A DNA stretch of 64,000 bases from Bacteroidetes bacterium 46-16 (GCA_001897835.1 MKUN01000028.1:248001-312000); one strand, 5' to 3'; counted from the stretch's first letter, positions 54,539-63,143 are shown. The notes: generated by a model not told the origin, from the sequence alone. A program made the numbers and translations.

Positions 54539-55520
54539 GGTTTTGGAACTCTATGTGAGCTTTTTCGGAGAGCTTTTCCAGCCTGCCCTTGTCGGTATCG
54601 TCCATTTCTATTAAGCACGTTTCATCCAAATCCGTATCAATACGGTTATAGATAAAGTTCTCCTTTTCTTGTTTGTCAATTCCTCGTAGTAATAGGCTTA
54701 TTAAATTTTGCACCTGTTGTGACTGGCCCTGCATGAATAACTCTATTATGCGCTTTTTATTATTCTGAGTGACCCAGTAATGAAGTCCCCACTTTTTCCG
54801 ACTACAGGCATCTGCAAACCGTTGGTGACCGGTTCCTAAAGACAAAACCTGTAAGTCAGCTAAATCGACACCAAAGGCCTTTTGCGCTTCAACTATACCC
54901 AACAAAGTTGGATTGTTGGCAAACACGCCGCCGTCAACTTTGTTACTAAAGGTCTGAACGACCCCTTTTAAATCTGTATACCTAGTGGAATACGGATCAA
55001 AATAAGTAGGTGCAGCTGACGTAGCTAGTGCTGCCTGATATGCGGGAATATGATAGTCGCGTATAAAGTTCGTATGATAGTTATTTTTCAGTACTGCCGG
55101 CTTTCCCTGCATAAGGTCATAGATTGGAACGCAGATATTGGTTTTGCAGTCTTTCAGAATGGGGTCTTCACCGTCTTTGGTTTCTTGAAACTTTGCACGT
55201 ATCAGAATTTCGAGAGCTGATCGATCATAAGCAGAATATAAGAACCGTCCCCAAAAGCCCCTCTTCGATCCGAAAATCTTTCGAGCATTCTCCATATACA
55301 GCTTATAGATATCAATCGCAGGTATGCCCAATGCCAATGCAATAGCTATAATCCCGCCCGTTGACGTACCACAAATGAGATCAAAATGCTGAAATATTTG
55401 AAATTTACTTGTACCTCTAGCTTCAAGTTCCTTTTCGAGATTGGCAAGAAACATCGCAGGAAATATTCCCCGTATACCTCCGCCGTCTATTGATAGTATT
55501 TTAAATAGCTTCTTCTCCAT
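54501..55520 (-). CDS. patatin-like phospholipase effector (CapV-like)
   Basis: The ORF track start at 55550 overlaps the upstream gene; the ATG at 55520, 4 bp after the E2 stop, gives 339 residues beginning MEKKLFKILSIDGGGIRGIFPA. Patatin motifs: oxyanion hole GGGIRG, nucleophile elbow GTSTGG (Ser), and the second catalytic residue in VDGGVFANNP (Asp). In CBASS such effectors bind the cyclic nucleotide and hydrolyse membrane phospholipids, killing the infected cell. It lies between the E2-like gene and the second CD-NTase. The C-terminal half should bind the signal; no motif is recognised there. Confidence 0.92.
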   Translation of the reverse strand: MEKKLFKILSIDGGGIRGIFPAMFLANLEKELEARGTSKFQIFQHFDLICGTSTGGIIAIALALGIPAIDIYKLYMENARKIFGSKRGFWGRFLYSAYDRSALEILIRAKFQETKDGEDPILKDCKTNICVPIYDLMQGKPAVLKNNYHTNFIRDYHIPAYQAALATSAAPTYFDPYSTRYTDLKGVVQTFSNKVDGGVFANNPTLLGIVEAQKAFGVDLADLQVLSLGTGHQRFADACSRKKWGLHYWVTQNNKKRIIELFMQGQSQQVQNLISLLLRGIDKQEKENFIYNRIDTDLDETCLIEMDDTDKGRLEKLSEKAHIEFQNHGSNIISRYCSL

Positions 55521-55524
55521 AGTA

Positions 55525-55944
55525 TTAGTTGTGTTTTTTCCCGCCTCCACTCCAAATACCGGAACCCACCCAAAGCTCGTAATGAAACAACCATTCGTGC
55601 GCCCAGGGAATTACTGTTTTTGTCAATAGTAAGCCTGGATTCCACTCCGTACCATCCGGGTAATACAAGCACAACTTTTGTTCTTCTGTTGAATACACAT
55701 GTGGTAGTTCGGCATGGCCATTAGCCAACTGCAATGGCTTAGGCTCTATTACATAAAAACTTAAACTCTTATTTTTTATGTAATGGAGTTTCACTTTATA
55801 CCAAGCGCCCAAAGGAGATGGCGTAATGGTATGCGTCCAGGTAAGATAAATTTCACGAAGTCTCTTTACCTCACTGTCGGGGTAGTCCTGCTTTAAGTGA
55901 ATAGTTTGTGTTGCTAGCGATAGCCATTTATTCTCCTGCCCCAT
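55525..55944 (-). CDS. stand-alone E2-like protein of type II-short CBASS
   Basis: The 139-residue protein has a single cysteine, Cys92, in KLCLYYPDGTEW, followed by TVIPWAHEWLFHYELWVGSGIWSGGG. This is the pattern of bacterial E2-like proteins encoded without an E1 in type II-short CBASS. Related proteins act on the partner CD-NTase through its C-terminus and regulate its activity. It overlaps the upstream CD-NTase by 17 bp and precedes the patatin by 4 bp. No JAB (Cap3) or E1 domain is encoded in the operon. Confidence 0.8.
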   Translation of the reverse strand: MGQENKWLSLATQTIHLKQDYPDSEVKRLREIYLTWTHTITPSPLGAWYKVKLHYIKNKSLSFYVIEPKPLQLANGHAELPHVYSTEEQKLCLYYPDGTEWNPGLLLTKTVIPWAHEWLFHYELWVGSGIWSGGGKKHN

Positions 55945-57163
55945 AAAAGTTATGATTCTTAATTAAAGTACCAGCGCTGTTTACGATACCGGTTTTAGGT
56001 GTAATGAACTGTTTGCCACTTTCTCTCAGTTCGCGTGTGTGCTCTGCATAGTTTGAAAATGCCTTGATAACTTCTGATCTGCCAAAAGGTGTTTGCATAG
56101 CCTCCCTGATGTAATGAACACCATTATCAATCTGCCCAAGAATGTTATATATATCATGGCGTAATTGTTTTACCCACATATAGAAGTTACGTTCCTTCTC
56201 AGGGTATTCTGCCCATTTATCCGCAAAGTTCTCTAAAGGATTCACCGGATTGGGAATCCATTTTACATATCGTCCCAAACGCTCATCGTAGCGTTCTTCT
56301 ATTGTCGTGTCTAACTCTCCTACTACATTTACTAATGCTGAGATAACATCAGTTTCTTTACTGTATATTCTAGCCGCCAGTGTAGTAATAATAATAGAGA
56401 TCGGTTTGTGCTGGTCACCATTGAACATCATGTCTCGATGCCGTTTCAGTATCTGTACAGCGCGTTGCAATGGGAGTTTATTCAACTGATATTTGGGTAC
56501 TGGTTTAACCGCTTCCGTTAAGGAGAATGATTTCATCAGGTCAAGAGAGGCACGTTGAAAAAACCACCTACCAAAGCCAAAAGGATTACACAAAAGCCAT
56601 TCATTTGGATTGATCGATGTGTCATAGTCAAGGCGTAACTTATCAGTTATTCTGATGGCCAGACTATCATAGTCACTACTATCAACTGCTGAAAAGGACT
56701 TCTCTAACGTATAATAACCCTGACTGATTAATGCAGGCAGGATGTCCAAATGGTAATTTGAATCCTCTGCATACATCAACGTCCAACACCTGCGACCATC
56801 AGGACTTAGGAGCATTTTCTTATACTGTTCATGTTCCTTTATTCTATTCCCGACAATCTGTTTTAGTTCCTTTTGAGTCCAGGTAGAATCCTTGCCTGTC
56901 AGCTGGCACACTAAATCAATATCCAAGTCATCGTTCTCATTAATCGGGCGTATCATCGTCCCGAGAAGAAATGAGCCCTGCGGTCGAATTAACGGCTGAT
57001 AAGGTGAAAGCAATGAATCTTCCTTTGATAACCATGCTCCAACTGCCTGATAACTTCGAACCGCAGCATCAAATTGTGCTTCCGTAATATCCAGCGTCTT
57101 ACCTAATTCTTCTAAAATATCGCTGAATTGTTCCCGTTGTTCTTTGGTAAGTTTTCTTTCCAT
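55928..57163 (-). CDS. CBASS CD-NTase (first cyclase)
   Basis: The 411-residue nucleotidyltransferase has active-site motifs PQGSFLLGTMIRP (Gly63-Ser64), DLDIDLVC (Asp81, Asp83) and YHLDILP (Asp140). A helical C-terminal half contains ILKRHRDMMFNG and PISIIITTLAARIYS. The C-terminus reads NFYGAGE, a near-terminal glycine that might be the E2 attachment point. It makes a cyclic nucleotide signal for the patatin. It is the first core gene of the operon, overlapping the E2 gene by 17 bp and 40 bp behind the DUF2188 gene. Base composition is more AT-rich than the core genes. Confidence 0.88.
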   Translation of the reverse strand: MERKLTKEQREQFSDILEELGKTLDITEAQFDAAVRSYQAVGAWLSKEDSLLSPYQPLIRPQGSFLLGTMIRPINENDDLDIDLVCQLTGKDSTWTQKELKQIVGNRIKEHEQYKKMLLSPDGRRCWTLMYAEDSNYHLDILPALISQGYYTLEKSFSAVDSSDYDSLAIRITDKLRLDYDTSINPNEWLLCNPFGFGRWFFQRASLDLMKSFSLTEAVKPVPKYQLNKLPLQRAVQILKRHRDMMFNGDQHKPISIIITTLAARIYSKETDVISALVNVVGELDTTIEERYDERLGRYVKWIPNPVNPLENFADKWAEYPEKERNFYMWVKQLRHDIYNILGQIDNGVHYIREAMQTPFGRSEVIKAFSNYAEHTRELRESGKQFITPKTGIVNSAGTLIKNHNFYGAGE

Positions 57164-57203
57164 TTATCTCTATATTTTACTTGATGCATAAATGCTCAAC
57201 GCA

Positions 57204-57446
57204 TTAATGCTTGGTATCTTTCGAAGTTTTGGGGTCATTACCCGGTTTTACAGTGTCACTATCCCGAATCTTTCCATCCAGGCCATGAATTCTGACCTCT
57301 CCACCCCCGTTATTGCCGGAGAAGTGCTTAGCCATTTTTTCTGCTTCCTTTTGGGTGTCAGCTGATCCGCTCGACTTCTGTCCACCTTCTTTTTGGATAT
57401 TCCATTTTCCTGTTTCTTTGTCTTTCGACACATGATAGTTTGCCAT
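57204..57446 (-). CDS. DUF2188 small protein
   Basis: The 80-residue protein MANYHVSKDKETGKWNIQKEGG...SADTQKEAEKMAKHFSGNNGGGEVRIHGLDGKIRDSDTV has the DUF2188 pattern (H-V-x-W-x-V/I-x-x-E-G ... A-x-x-x-A ... V-x-I-H-x-x-G). Members are small, of unknown function and often found near defence or stress genes. It lies 40 bp upstream of the CBASS cyclase on the same strand and may be the first gene of that operon. The end is Lys/Asp-rich and likely disordered. Confidence 0.78.
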   Translation of the reverse strand: MANYHVSKDKETGKWNIQKEGGQKSSGSADTQKEAEKMAKHFSGNNGGGEVRIHGLDGKIRDSDTVKPGNDPKTSKDTKH

Positions 57447-57574
57447 ATTCGTGCTTTTTAGTTACGCAGATTTGTTTTCAAGCGTAAATTTCGTTTAGTT
57501 TTAACAAAAAAGATGAATATTTTTATCCACAGGTTGGGTATTAAATGTTAATTTCGCTTATTTTAAAGCCTGGG

Positions 57575-58885
57575 ATGATTGTAAGCTTCACTTTAGAAAA
57601 TTTCCTATCTTTCGGATCGGTAAATACTTTATCCTTTATTGCTACCCCAATAAAAGATAAGGCAGATAAGACATTTACACCCCCAAGTTATCAGTGGGAT
57701 TATCGATTACTACGGTCTGTAGGAGTATTAGGGTTTAATTCGTCTGGGAAAAGTAATTTTCTTAAAGCGATAGCAGCGATGAAGTATGCAGTTCTTTACT
57801 CTGCAGCTAGCTCTACAAATGTCTTTTCTTCCAGCATTATACCCTTTTTATTAAAAAAAGAAAATCTCGATCCTACCCATCTTGAAATTGTATTCTTTCT
57901 TGGGAACCGAAAGTATAGGTATGGGTTTAAAATACTAAACGGCGTAGTTAGTGAAGAATGGCTCTACTATGCCGAGCCAAAAGTGCGGGAAAACAATCTT
58001 TTTTATAGACGTAATAAAGCAGTAAGTCATAATAAAAACTGGAATAAAGAGGTTGATAATAGTCTAGATACCCTGTTTAAAAGGGCCCAAGACAATACCT
58101 TATTCCTTTCTGTCCTTGGCGTTTTGAATGTTCAACCAGCAGTAGACATACTCAATTGGTTTAAGCGGATAACAGTTATAGAATCGTTTGATGTAGATAC
58201 CTTTATTGATTTTACGTCCGAGAGACTTCAGGATGATATTTTCAGATTGAACTTTTTAGGAATACTACGTGAAGCCTCTTTAGGGTTTAACGCAATAATC
58301 GAGACAAAAGCATTACAGCCCTCGCAAAATGTAAAAGTTGGGGCTGACTTCATGCAGTTTATGATACAAAACGAATTGCTGCCGAAAGCTCACTATATTG
58401 TACATACCGTACACTCTATGTATGACAATGATGGGGCAGAAGTTGGAACTGTGAGGTTTGATCTCCGAGAACAAGAATCTGCTGGCACTAAAAAATTCTT
58501 TGGCTTAATTGGCTTGCTTCTTGACTCGATGCTAAAAGGCAGCATATTGTTGTTTGATGAACTTGATGCCCAGTTTCATTTTGCAATGTACGAAACCCTT
58601 GTAGCCTTTTTCAACAATCCGAGAATCAACCCTAAAGGTGCTCAACTCATTTTCACGAGCCATAATACAACTTTACTTAAGAAGAGTAAGATTCGAAGAG
58701 ATCAACTTTACACAATCGTAAAAAATGCTAAGGCAGAATCAGAGCTACGTAGAATCCATGAGAAAGGCAACACAGTACGAACAGATGTATCAATCGAAAA
58801 AGAATTTACAGAAGGGAGCCTTAGAACACATCCTAATATTGATTTCAATTTATTTACTGGGATTTTAGATTTCCCTGACTATTAA
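57575..58885 (+). CDS. AAA15-family ATPase (RloA/AbiLii-like)
   Basis: The track start at 57545 is upstream of the better ATG at 57575, which gives 436 residues starting MIVSFTLENFLSFGSVNTLSF, the family N-terminus. Walker A GFNSSGKSN (about residues 58-66) and an ABC-type Walker B SILLFDELDAQFHF near residue 330, then TSHNTTLL as the switch His. This SMC/ABC-like ATPase family occurs in abortive infection modules, usually with an RloB-type nuclease, which is missing here. It is divergent from the DUF2188/CBASS operon, 128 bp apart. Function inferred as defence. Confidence 0.82.
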   Translation: MIVSFTLENFLSFGSVNTLSFIATPIKDKADKTFTPPSYQWDYRLLRSVGVLGFNSSGKSNFLKAIAAMKYAVLYSAASSTNVFSSSIIPFLLKKENLDPTHLEIVFFLGNRKYRYGFKILNGVVSEEWLYYAEPKVRENNLFYRRNKAVSHNKNWNKEVDNSLDTLFKRAQDNTLFLSVLGVLNVQPAVDILNWFKRITVIESFDVDTFIDFTSERLQDDIFRLNFLGILREASLGFNAIIETKALQPSQNVKVGADFMQFMIQNELLPKAHYIVHTVHSMYDNDGAEVGTVRFDLREQESAGTKKFFGLIGLLLDSMLKGSILLFDELDAQFHFAMYETLVAFFNNPRINPKGAQLIFTSHNTTLLKKSKIRRDQLYTIVKNAKAESELRRIHEKGNTVRTDVSIEKEFTEGSLRTHPNIDFNLFTGILDFPDY

Positions 58886-59097
58886 TTGGAATGCGTGGGA
58901 AGATAACTAGGCGTTTCTGACTCCTTGGCATTTTCTAAAAATAAAAGAAACTTATCTCAATATGAGTTGTTTTATAATTTGAGTACCTTCCGGTTACTTG
59001 TAATTACTGACAATTTTTTTCTGAATACTTAAATATTTTCCTACTTTAGATATATAAGCAGCAGAGATGCTGAAACTGGCTAAAATAAACCTTCGTT

Positions 59098-60561
59098 ATG
59101 AATCAAAAAAGTGAAAATAAATTTACTGATACAAATATTCGGAAAATATTCGGCTCTTATGACGGAGAAGGCGAAAATATTACTCGATTAACAGAGTACT
59201 TTCTAAAAACGGATGTATTTGATTCTATCACATCCGATTTACCTGTTCGAATATTGGTTGGAAGTAAAGGGGTCGGCAAATCAGCATTATTTCGAGTAGC
59301 AATCAAAGAAGCCAAAGAAGCCAAGACAACTGCCATACTAATAAAACCTGATGATATTGCTGAAATTGGGGAAACTCATGAAAGTCTAGTGCTCAGCATT
59401 CGAAAATGGAAATATGGATTGATAAGAATTATTGTGCGAAAATTCTTAGATGAATTTGATTTTTTTGATGCGAGTATTGTTGATACTCTTGCTGTTGATT
59501 CGGTAAGGGTTGGAGGAAAAGTTCGTTCAGCAATAAGGAATTTCATTTCTCAATATGAAGTAAGCCAAGCTATACCTGACGATATTAAAGCTAAAATTGA
59601 AGACGTTCTTCAACATCAGAAAATTGAAATTTATTTAGATGACTTAGATCGAGGATGGCAGAACAGGAAGGAAGGACTTATCATGATTTCAGCCTTAATC
59701 AATAGCATTAGAGATTTATCTAGCGAAAATGAAGATTTATTTTTTAAAGTAGCACTGAGAACCGATGTCTATTATGCAGTTAGAACTGCAGACGAATCAT
59801 CTGACAAGTTCGAGGGAGAAGTCGTTTATTATACATTTACCCTGCATGAAATTTTCGTGTTATTAATTAAACGAATTTTAACTTTCGAGGGTAAGCAAGT
59901 AAATGATGAAACCCTACTTCGAACAGAACAAAGGCATCTTGCTTTTCACATGGATTCAATTTTTGAAAAAAAATTCGCTGGGAAAGGTGCCTGGGAAAAC
60001 GCATACATGTCCAAAGTACTTCTTTCATTAATTCGAAATCGCCCAAGAGATTTGGTCAAATTATGCACTTTAGCCGCAAAAGAAGCCTATAGAAATAGAG
60101 ATTCACTTATTGGAGCCAAACACATACTTACAATTTTGCCCGATTATTCTAGAAATTTAATTGCCGATACAATTGCTGAATATAAATCTGAACTTCCCAC
60201 TATAGAGAGGCTTATTTATGGGATGAAGCCAGATAAAATCAAGAAAAGTGCTGCGGAAATTTACCTTTATACTACCCCTGATTTGCGAACTAAGCTTTTC
60301 AAACTAAAACAACATGGTGATTTTAAATTTGCATCTAATGATGTCGCAACTCCTCAAGAGCTAATTTCATTCCTCTATAAAATCGGGTTTCTAACAGCTC
60401 GGAAGAGAAACGATGATAACATTATTATCAGGAAGAGCTATGAGGAATACTATAGCCTAGCCATGACGACAGTAGATTTTGGATACGATTGGGAAGTTCA
60501 TATGGGATATAGATGGGCGATTCAACCCGAGACTTTAAATGATCTGTTTTCTAGATTATAG
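59098..60561 (+). CDS. P-loop ATPase, Sll1717-like
   Basis: The 487-residue protein begins FTDTNIRKIFGSYDGEGE. Walker A VGSKGVGKSALFR (about residues 55-67), Walker B IEIYLDDLDRGW near residue 180, and an arginine-rich sensor region SLIRNRPRDLVKLC near residue 315. A winged-helix-like C-terminal part follows (TPQELISFLYKIGFL). This matches the P-loop ATPase family typified by Sll1717, often found in defence islands. It overlaps the downstream membrane protein ORF slightly or abuts it. Effector not obvious. Confidence 0.72.
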   Translation: MNQKSENKFTDTNIRKIFGSYDGEGENITRLTEYFLKTDVFDSITSDLPVRILVGSKGVGKSALFRVAIKEAKEAKTTAILIKPDDIAEIGETHESLVLSIRKWKYGLIRIIVRKFLDEFDFFDASIVDTLAVDSVRVGGKVRSAIRNFISQYEVSQAIPDDIKAKIEDVLQHQKIEIYLDDLDRGWQNRKEGLIMISALINSIRDLSSENEDLFFKVALRTDVYYAVRTADESSDKFEGEVVYYTFTLHEIFVLLIKRILTFEGKQVNDETLLRTEQRHLAFHMDSIFEKKFAGKGAWENAYMSKVLLSLIRNRPRDLVKLCTLAAKEAYRNRDSLIGAKHILTILPDYSRNLIADTIAEYKSELPTIERLIYGMKPDKIKKSAAEIYLYTTPDLRTKLFKLKQHGDFKFASNDVATPQELISFLYKIGFLTARKRNDDNIIIRKSYEEYYSLAMTTVDFGYDWEVHMGYRWAIQPETLNDLFSRL

Positions 60562-60577
60562 GCCCAAAAGCTTAATT

Positions 60578-61276
60578 ATGAGGTCATACTTATCATGGCG
60601 CACAATCATTATTTGTTGTTTAATGTCTATTTTTTTCTCAGAGATGACATTAGCCCGCCCTTCCCACAATAATGATACAATTGTAGTTGACGCGAAAATA
60701 TATAGTGTTAAACCTTTGCACGCTAACGTTCCTAATTCCGGGTTTGATATCGGAAAAAACATGCCTTGGATTACAGTATTATTAATTGGTATTTTTACTG
60801 TATTTACGAATCTATATATCGGTCGCAAATCGAGAATTTCAAATTTATCAATTATTGAAAAGCAAATAACGAATGCTCAAGCTATTGCCTTAGATCAAAT
60901 AGAACAATCGCGGCTGAATAGCGAGAGGGATTTTAATAAAACTGTAATTACTGGGTCTAGACAAGTTTGGATAAACAATTTACGGGATTTCATTTCCAAT
61001 ATATTGGCATTGAACAGTAAATTCTTAATGTACCAGACTATTTCTAACGAGGATGCAAATGAACTATGGTTACAAGTTGCCAAGGTAGAACTCTTGCTAA
61101 TTGCATCGGATTACAGAAGTTTGTTAGGAATTGTGAAAGAGCTAGAACATTGTTGCAAGGAGGTGCAAACGGGAAATCAGTCCTACGAATGTATAGACGA
61201 CATACTGGCTAGACTAAAAGCACAAGCGTCCATCGTGCTTAGGGAAGAATGGCAGAAAATTAAAAGTGGCTTTTAA
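60578..61276 (+). CDS. unknown membrane protein with coiled coil
   Basis: The ATG at 60578 gives 232 residues; the track start at 60539 overlaps the ATPase gene. A signal-like helix (IIICCLMSIFFSEMTLA) is followed by a short periplasmic loop, a TM helix (WITVLLIGIFTVFTNLYI) and a cytoplasmic helical domain rich in Gln/Asn (EKQITNAQAIALDQIEQSRLNSERDFNK, LRDFISNILALNSKF). It starts 16 bp after the ATPase stop, so the two are probably co-expressed; it might be the membrane effector of the ATPase. Not recognised. Confidence 0.6.
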   Translation: MRSYLSWRTIIICCLMSIFFSEMTLARPSHNNDTIVVDAKIYSVKPLHANVPNSGFDIGKNMPWITVLLIGIFTVFTNLYIGRKSRISNLSIIEKQITNAQAIALDQIEQSRLNSERDFNKTVITGSRQVWINNLRDFISNILALNSKFLMYQTISNEDANELWLQVAKVELLLIASDYRSLLGIVKELEHCCKEVQTGNQSYECIDDILARLKAQASIVLREEWQKIKSGF

Positions 61277-61813
61277 AGGACTACTGAAATGCATTGATCA
61301 ATTTCCAGTTATGCACTAAAATTCATCGGTATGCTATGTATAAGTTTTATGATGTCCATTCCGCTATCGCTCTACAGACACTTAGGTAAAAAGGAATTTG
61401 GCTTCCCTGCTCAGCCAATATGCCGCCATGCCAGGCTGGCCCTTGCCAAGCAAGCACCAGCCTGCCCGAACTAAACGGCTGCTATCGCATACCCTTTAGA
61501 TCGGGTTCGCCTGTCACCATATTTGCAGCTCACAGGTAAGCCTCATGACAGCTCCCCGCGTCCTTACAAACGCTGTTCCAGCCTATATAAGTCCGCCCGC
61601 TGTCCCGCGTCAGTGCTCGCCTGCGAAGCCACCGGCTGCGTTACAGATTTTGCTACACCGCACCCCGCATATTTACATGCCATCGCAAAATCCTGCACTG
61701 TGCGACCTGGCACTACGTGACAAAGCAGGTCGCGCCAGCCTGTGGCGCTCGCACCTTCATTCACTCATTATAATCGTTCATTTCGGTTTTTACGGCGAGC
61801 TGGTTGGAATTGA
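61277..61813. other. GC-rich, hairpin-rich non-coding region
   Basis: No convincing gene is seen. Strong hairpins: CAGGCTGG-cc-CTTGC-caa-GCAAG-ca-CCAGCCTG (61432-61464); GCGACCTG / CAGGTCGC (61702-61733) with an inner CAC-tac-GTG; and GCGCCA-gcctg-TGGCGC (61732-61748). The stretch is richer in GC than the AT-rich genes on either side. Its place beside ssb and ardC suggests a conjugative-element structure such as oriT or a single-strand promoter. Confidence 0.5.
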
Positions 61814-61849
61814 TCAAAAATAAAAAGCCAGCCTGAGATCAGGCCAGCC
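61814..61849 (-). terminator. terminator of the 78-aa ORF
   Basis: On the minus strand GCTGGCCTGATCTCAGGCTGGC can fold with its inner GCCTGA/TCAGGC arms and is followed by TTTTTATTTTT. Confidence 0.5.
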
Positions 61850-61902
61850 CCTATAAACCCTATCACTATGAAGCTACAAATTTAATTCAAAACGGACACT
61901 TA

Positions 61903-62139
61903 TCAAACCTCATAGCTTATTGTGCAACGAACCACTTTAAAAAGCTTTTGCTCTTTCGGAGGATATTTAAACGCCTTGAACTCGTTGTTCATTACGGATA
62001 TTGCCTTCTTCCTGGATTCATAAATCTCTATCGACCGATTCCATGAAGCTATTCCGGGGGCTTGTCTTTTCCCGGCTCCCCCTTTTTGCGCTTTGTTACC
62101 CTTGTAATAGATAGCCCAGGCCTTTTGTGTTGTGGTCAT
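61903..62139 (-). CDS. small basic hypothetical protein
   Basis: The 78-residue ORF MTTTQKAWAIYYKGNKAQKGGAGKRQAPG... is Lys-rich and ends FKVVRCTISYEV. A terminator-like hairpin follows on the same strand. Its location in the mobile-element part, next to ssb and ardC, suggests a cargo or accessory gene. Not recognised. Confidence 0.5.
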   Translation of the reverse strand: MTTTQKAWAIYYKGNKAQKGGAGKRQAPGIASWNRSIEIYESRKKAISVMNNEFKAFKYPPKEQKLFKVVRCTISYEV

Positions 62140-62393
62140 GCAGGTATTTTACCATTATGCCTGTGCCGCCGCGAAGGTCTGCACGCAGTCAAGCCCAGAA
62201 AGGTCAAGCGTTGTTTAGCTGCGACAATCTCCAGTCTCCGCTACGGTGTTTCGTAAAATAACCTTCGCTTTCAACTTGTATTCTCTTAGCCAAAACCTTT
62301 CCAGTCTTTCCTTTTGTGCAAATGGATTGCTTACCACAGGCAATAAGGCTTTTTAAGCCGCATTCTTTTTTGTAACAGTTAAAATCCACAAGC
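62140..62393. other. intergenic, nothing supported
   Basis: The minus-strand ORF 62204-62395 overlaps the start of the plus-strand gene at 62394 and is not supported by any recognised family. Confidence 0.4.
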
Positions 62394-62606
62394 ATGGCAA
62401 CAAGAGTAGAAAGACTATCCCGCCTGATGACCATAAGTTGGGCCATCCAGAGGCGGCAACACAGTACACGCTCCAAAGCATTGTCCCAGGCATGGGGCAT
62501 TATCCAAAACGAGGATATTACCATTACCTATCTCGTACAGCGACTGAACCACAACAAACCAGTAAAGCCCGGAGTGCGCGGACAGTTCAGCTTATTTCAA
62601 CGGTAA
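62394..62606 (+). CDS. small hypothetical protein upstream of ssb
   Basis: The 70-residue basic protein MATRVERLSRLMTISWAIQRRQHSTRSKALSQAWGIIQNEDITITYLV lies 27 bp before ssb on the same strand. Small Arg-rich proteins with a SKALxxAW segment accompany ssb in Bacteroidota mobile elements, as far as I recall. Possibly DNA-binding. It shares the CATG start with an opposite-strand ORF that is probably not real. Confidence 0.6.
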   Translation: MATRVERLSRLMTISWAIQRRQHSTRSKALSQAWGIIQNEDITITYLVQRLNHNKPVKPGVRGQFSLFQR

Positions 62607-62633
62607 AGCATTTATTCACTAAAACTACACAGC

Positions 62634-63008
62634 ATGGAGATCATCGGAAGAGTAACCAAAGACGCACAGGTACGGAAATTAAAGGATGGCAGAGAACTGG
62701 TAGCGTTCTCTATTGCCATAAACGACCATTACAAGACAAAATCGGGAGAGAAACGCGAGGAGACCACCTATATTAATTGCAGCTATTGGGTCAATGTCAA
62801 AGCCGCCGAACTGATACGCAAAGGTGGTATTGTTTCCCTATTCGGGCGCATTGGCCTGAATGCCTATAAGAGCATGGATGGCGACTTTCATGCACACCTG
62901 ACCTTTCATGTGAACGCCTTTAAAGTCATCGCACAGCAAAAGAAAGGTACGGCAAAAGAGTATCAGCCAGTTAGTGCGGGAGCTGATAATGACGACCTGC
63001 CGTTTTAA
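62634..63008 (+). CDS. ssb: single-stranded DNA-binding protein
   Basis: The 124-residue SSB has an OB fold: MEIIGRVTKDAQVRKLKDGRELVAFSIAINDHY, TTYINCSYWVNVKAAELIRKGGIVSLFGRIGLNAYK. It ends with the acidic partner-binding tail DNDDLPF. It coats ssDNA during transfer or replication. The short linker and divergent core suggest a mobile-element SSB rather than the housekeeping one. It is followed by a strong hairpin. Confidence 0.92.
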   Translation: MEIIGRVTKDAQVRKLKDGRELVAFSIAINDHYKTKSGEKREETTYINCSYWVNVKAAELIRKGGIVSLFGRIGLNAYKSMDGDFHAHLTFHVNAFKVIAQQKKGTAKEYQPVSAGADNDDLPF

Positions 63009-63024
63009 GGCATCAAAGCCCAGG

Positions 63025-63052
63025 AGCGCTCCATCCGAATGGATGGAGCGCT
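63025..63052 (+). terminator. hairpin after ssb
   Basis: A perfect 12-bp stem, AGCGCTCCATCC-gaat-GGATGGAGCGCT, lies 17 bp after the ssb stop. There is no T-run, so termination is uncertain; it may serve as a 3' stabiliser. Confidence 0.6.
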
Positions 63053-63143
63053 GTATTCTAGATATTATAGGGTATGAATAAGAAAATAGCCCTGGCATTG
63101 GATAATGCAGGGCTTGGGTTTATCATGGTTATATCAGAACTAA

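Noticed and set aside
61523-61823. Overlapping short ORFs in the GC-rich region (65, 92 and 66 aa)
   Set aside because: They overlap each other and strong hairpins on both strands, and their compositions are not protein-like; more likely structured non-coding DNA.
62204-62524. Minus-strand ORF opposite the ssb-upstream gene, with an ATG at 62395 sharing CATG with the plus-strand start at 62394
   Set aside because: No family recognised, no room for divergent promoters, and the plus-strand ORF is better placed just before ssb.
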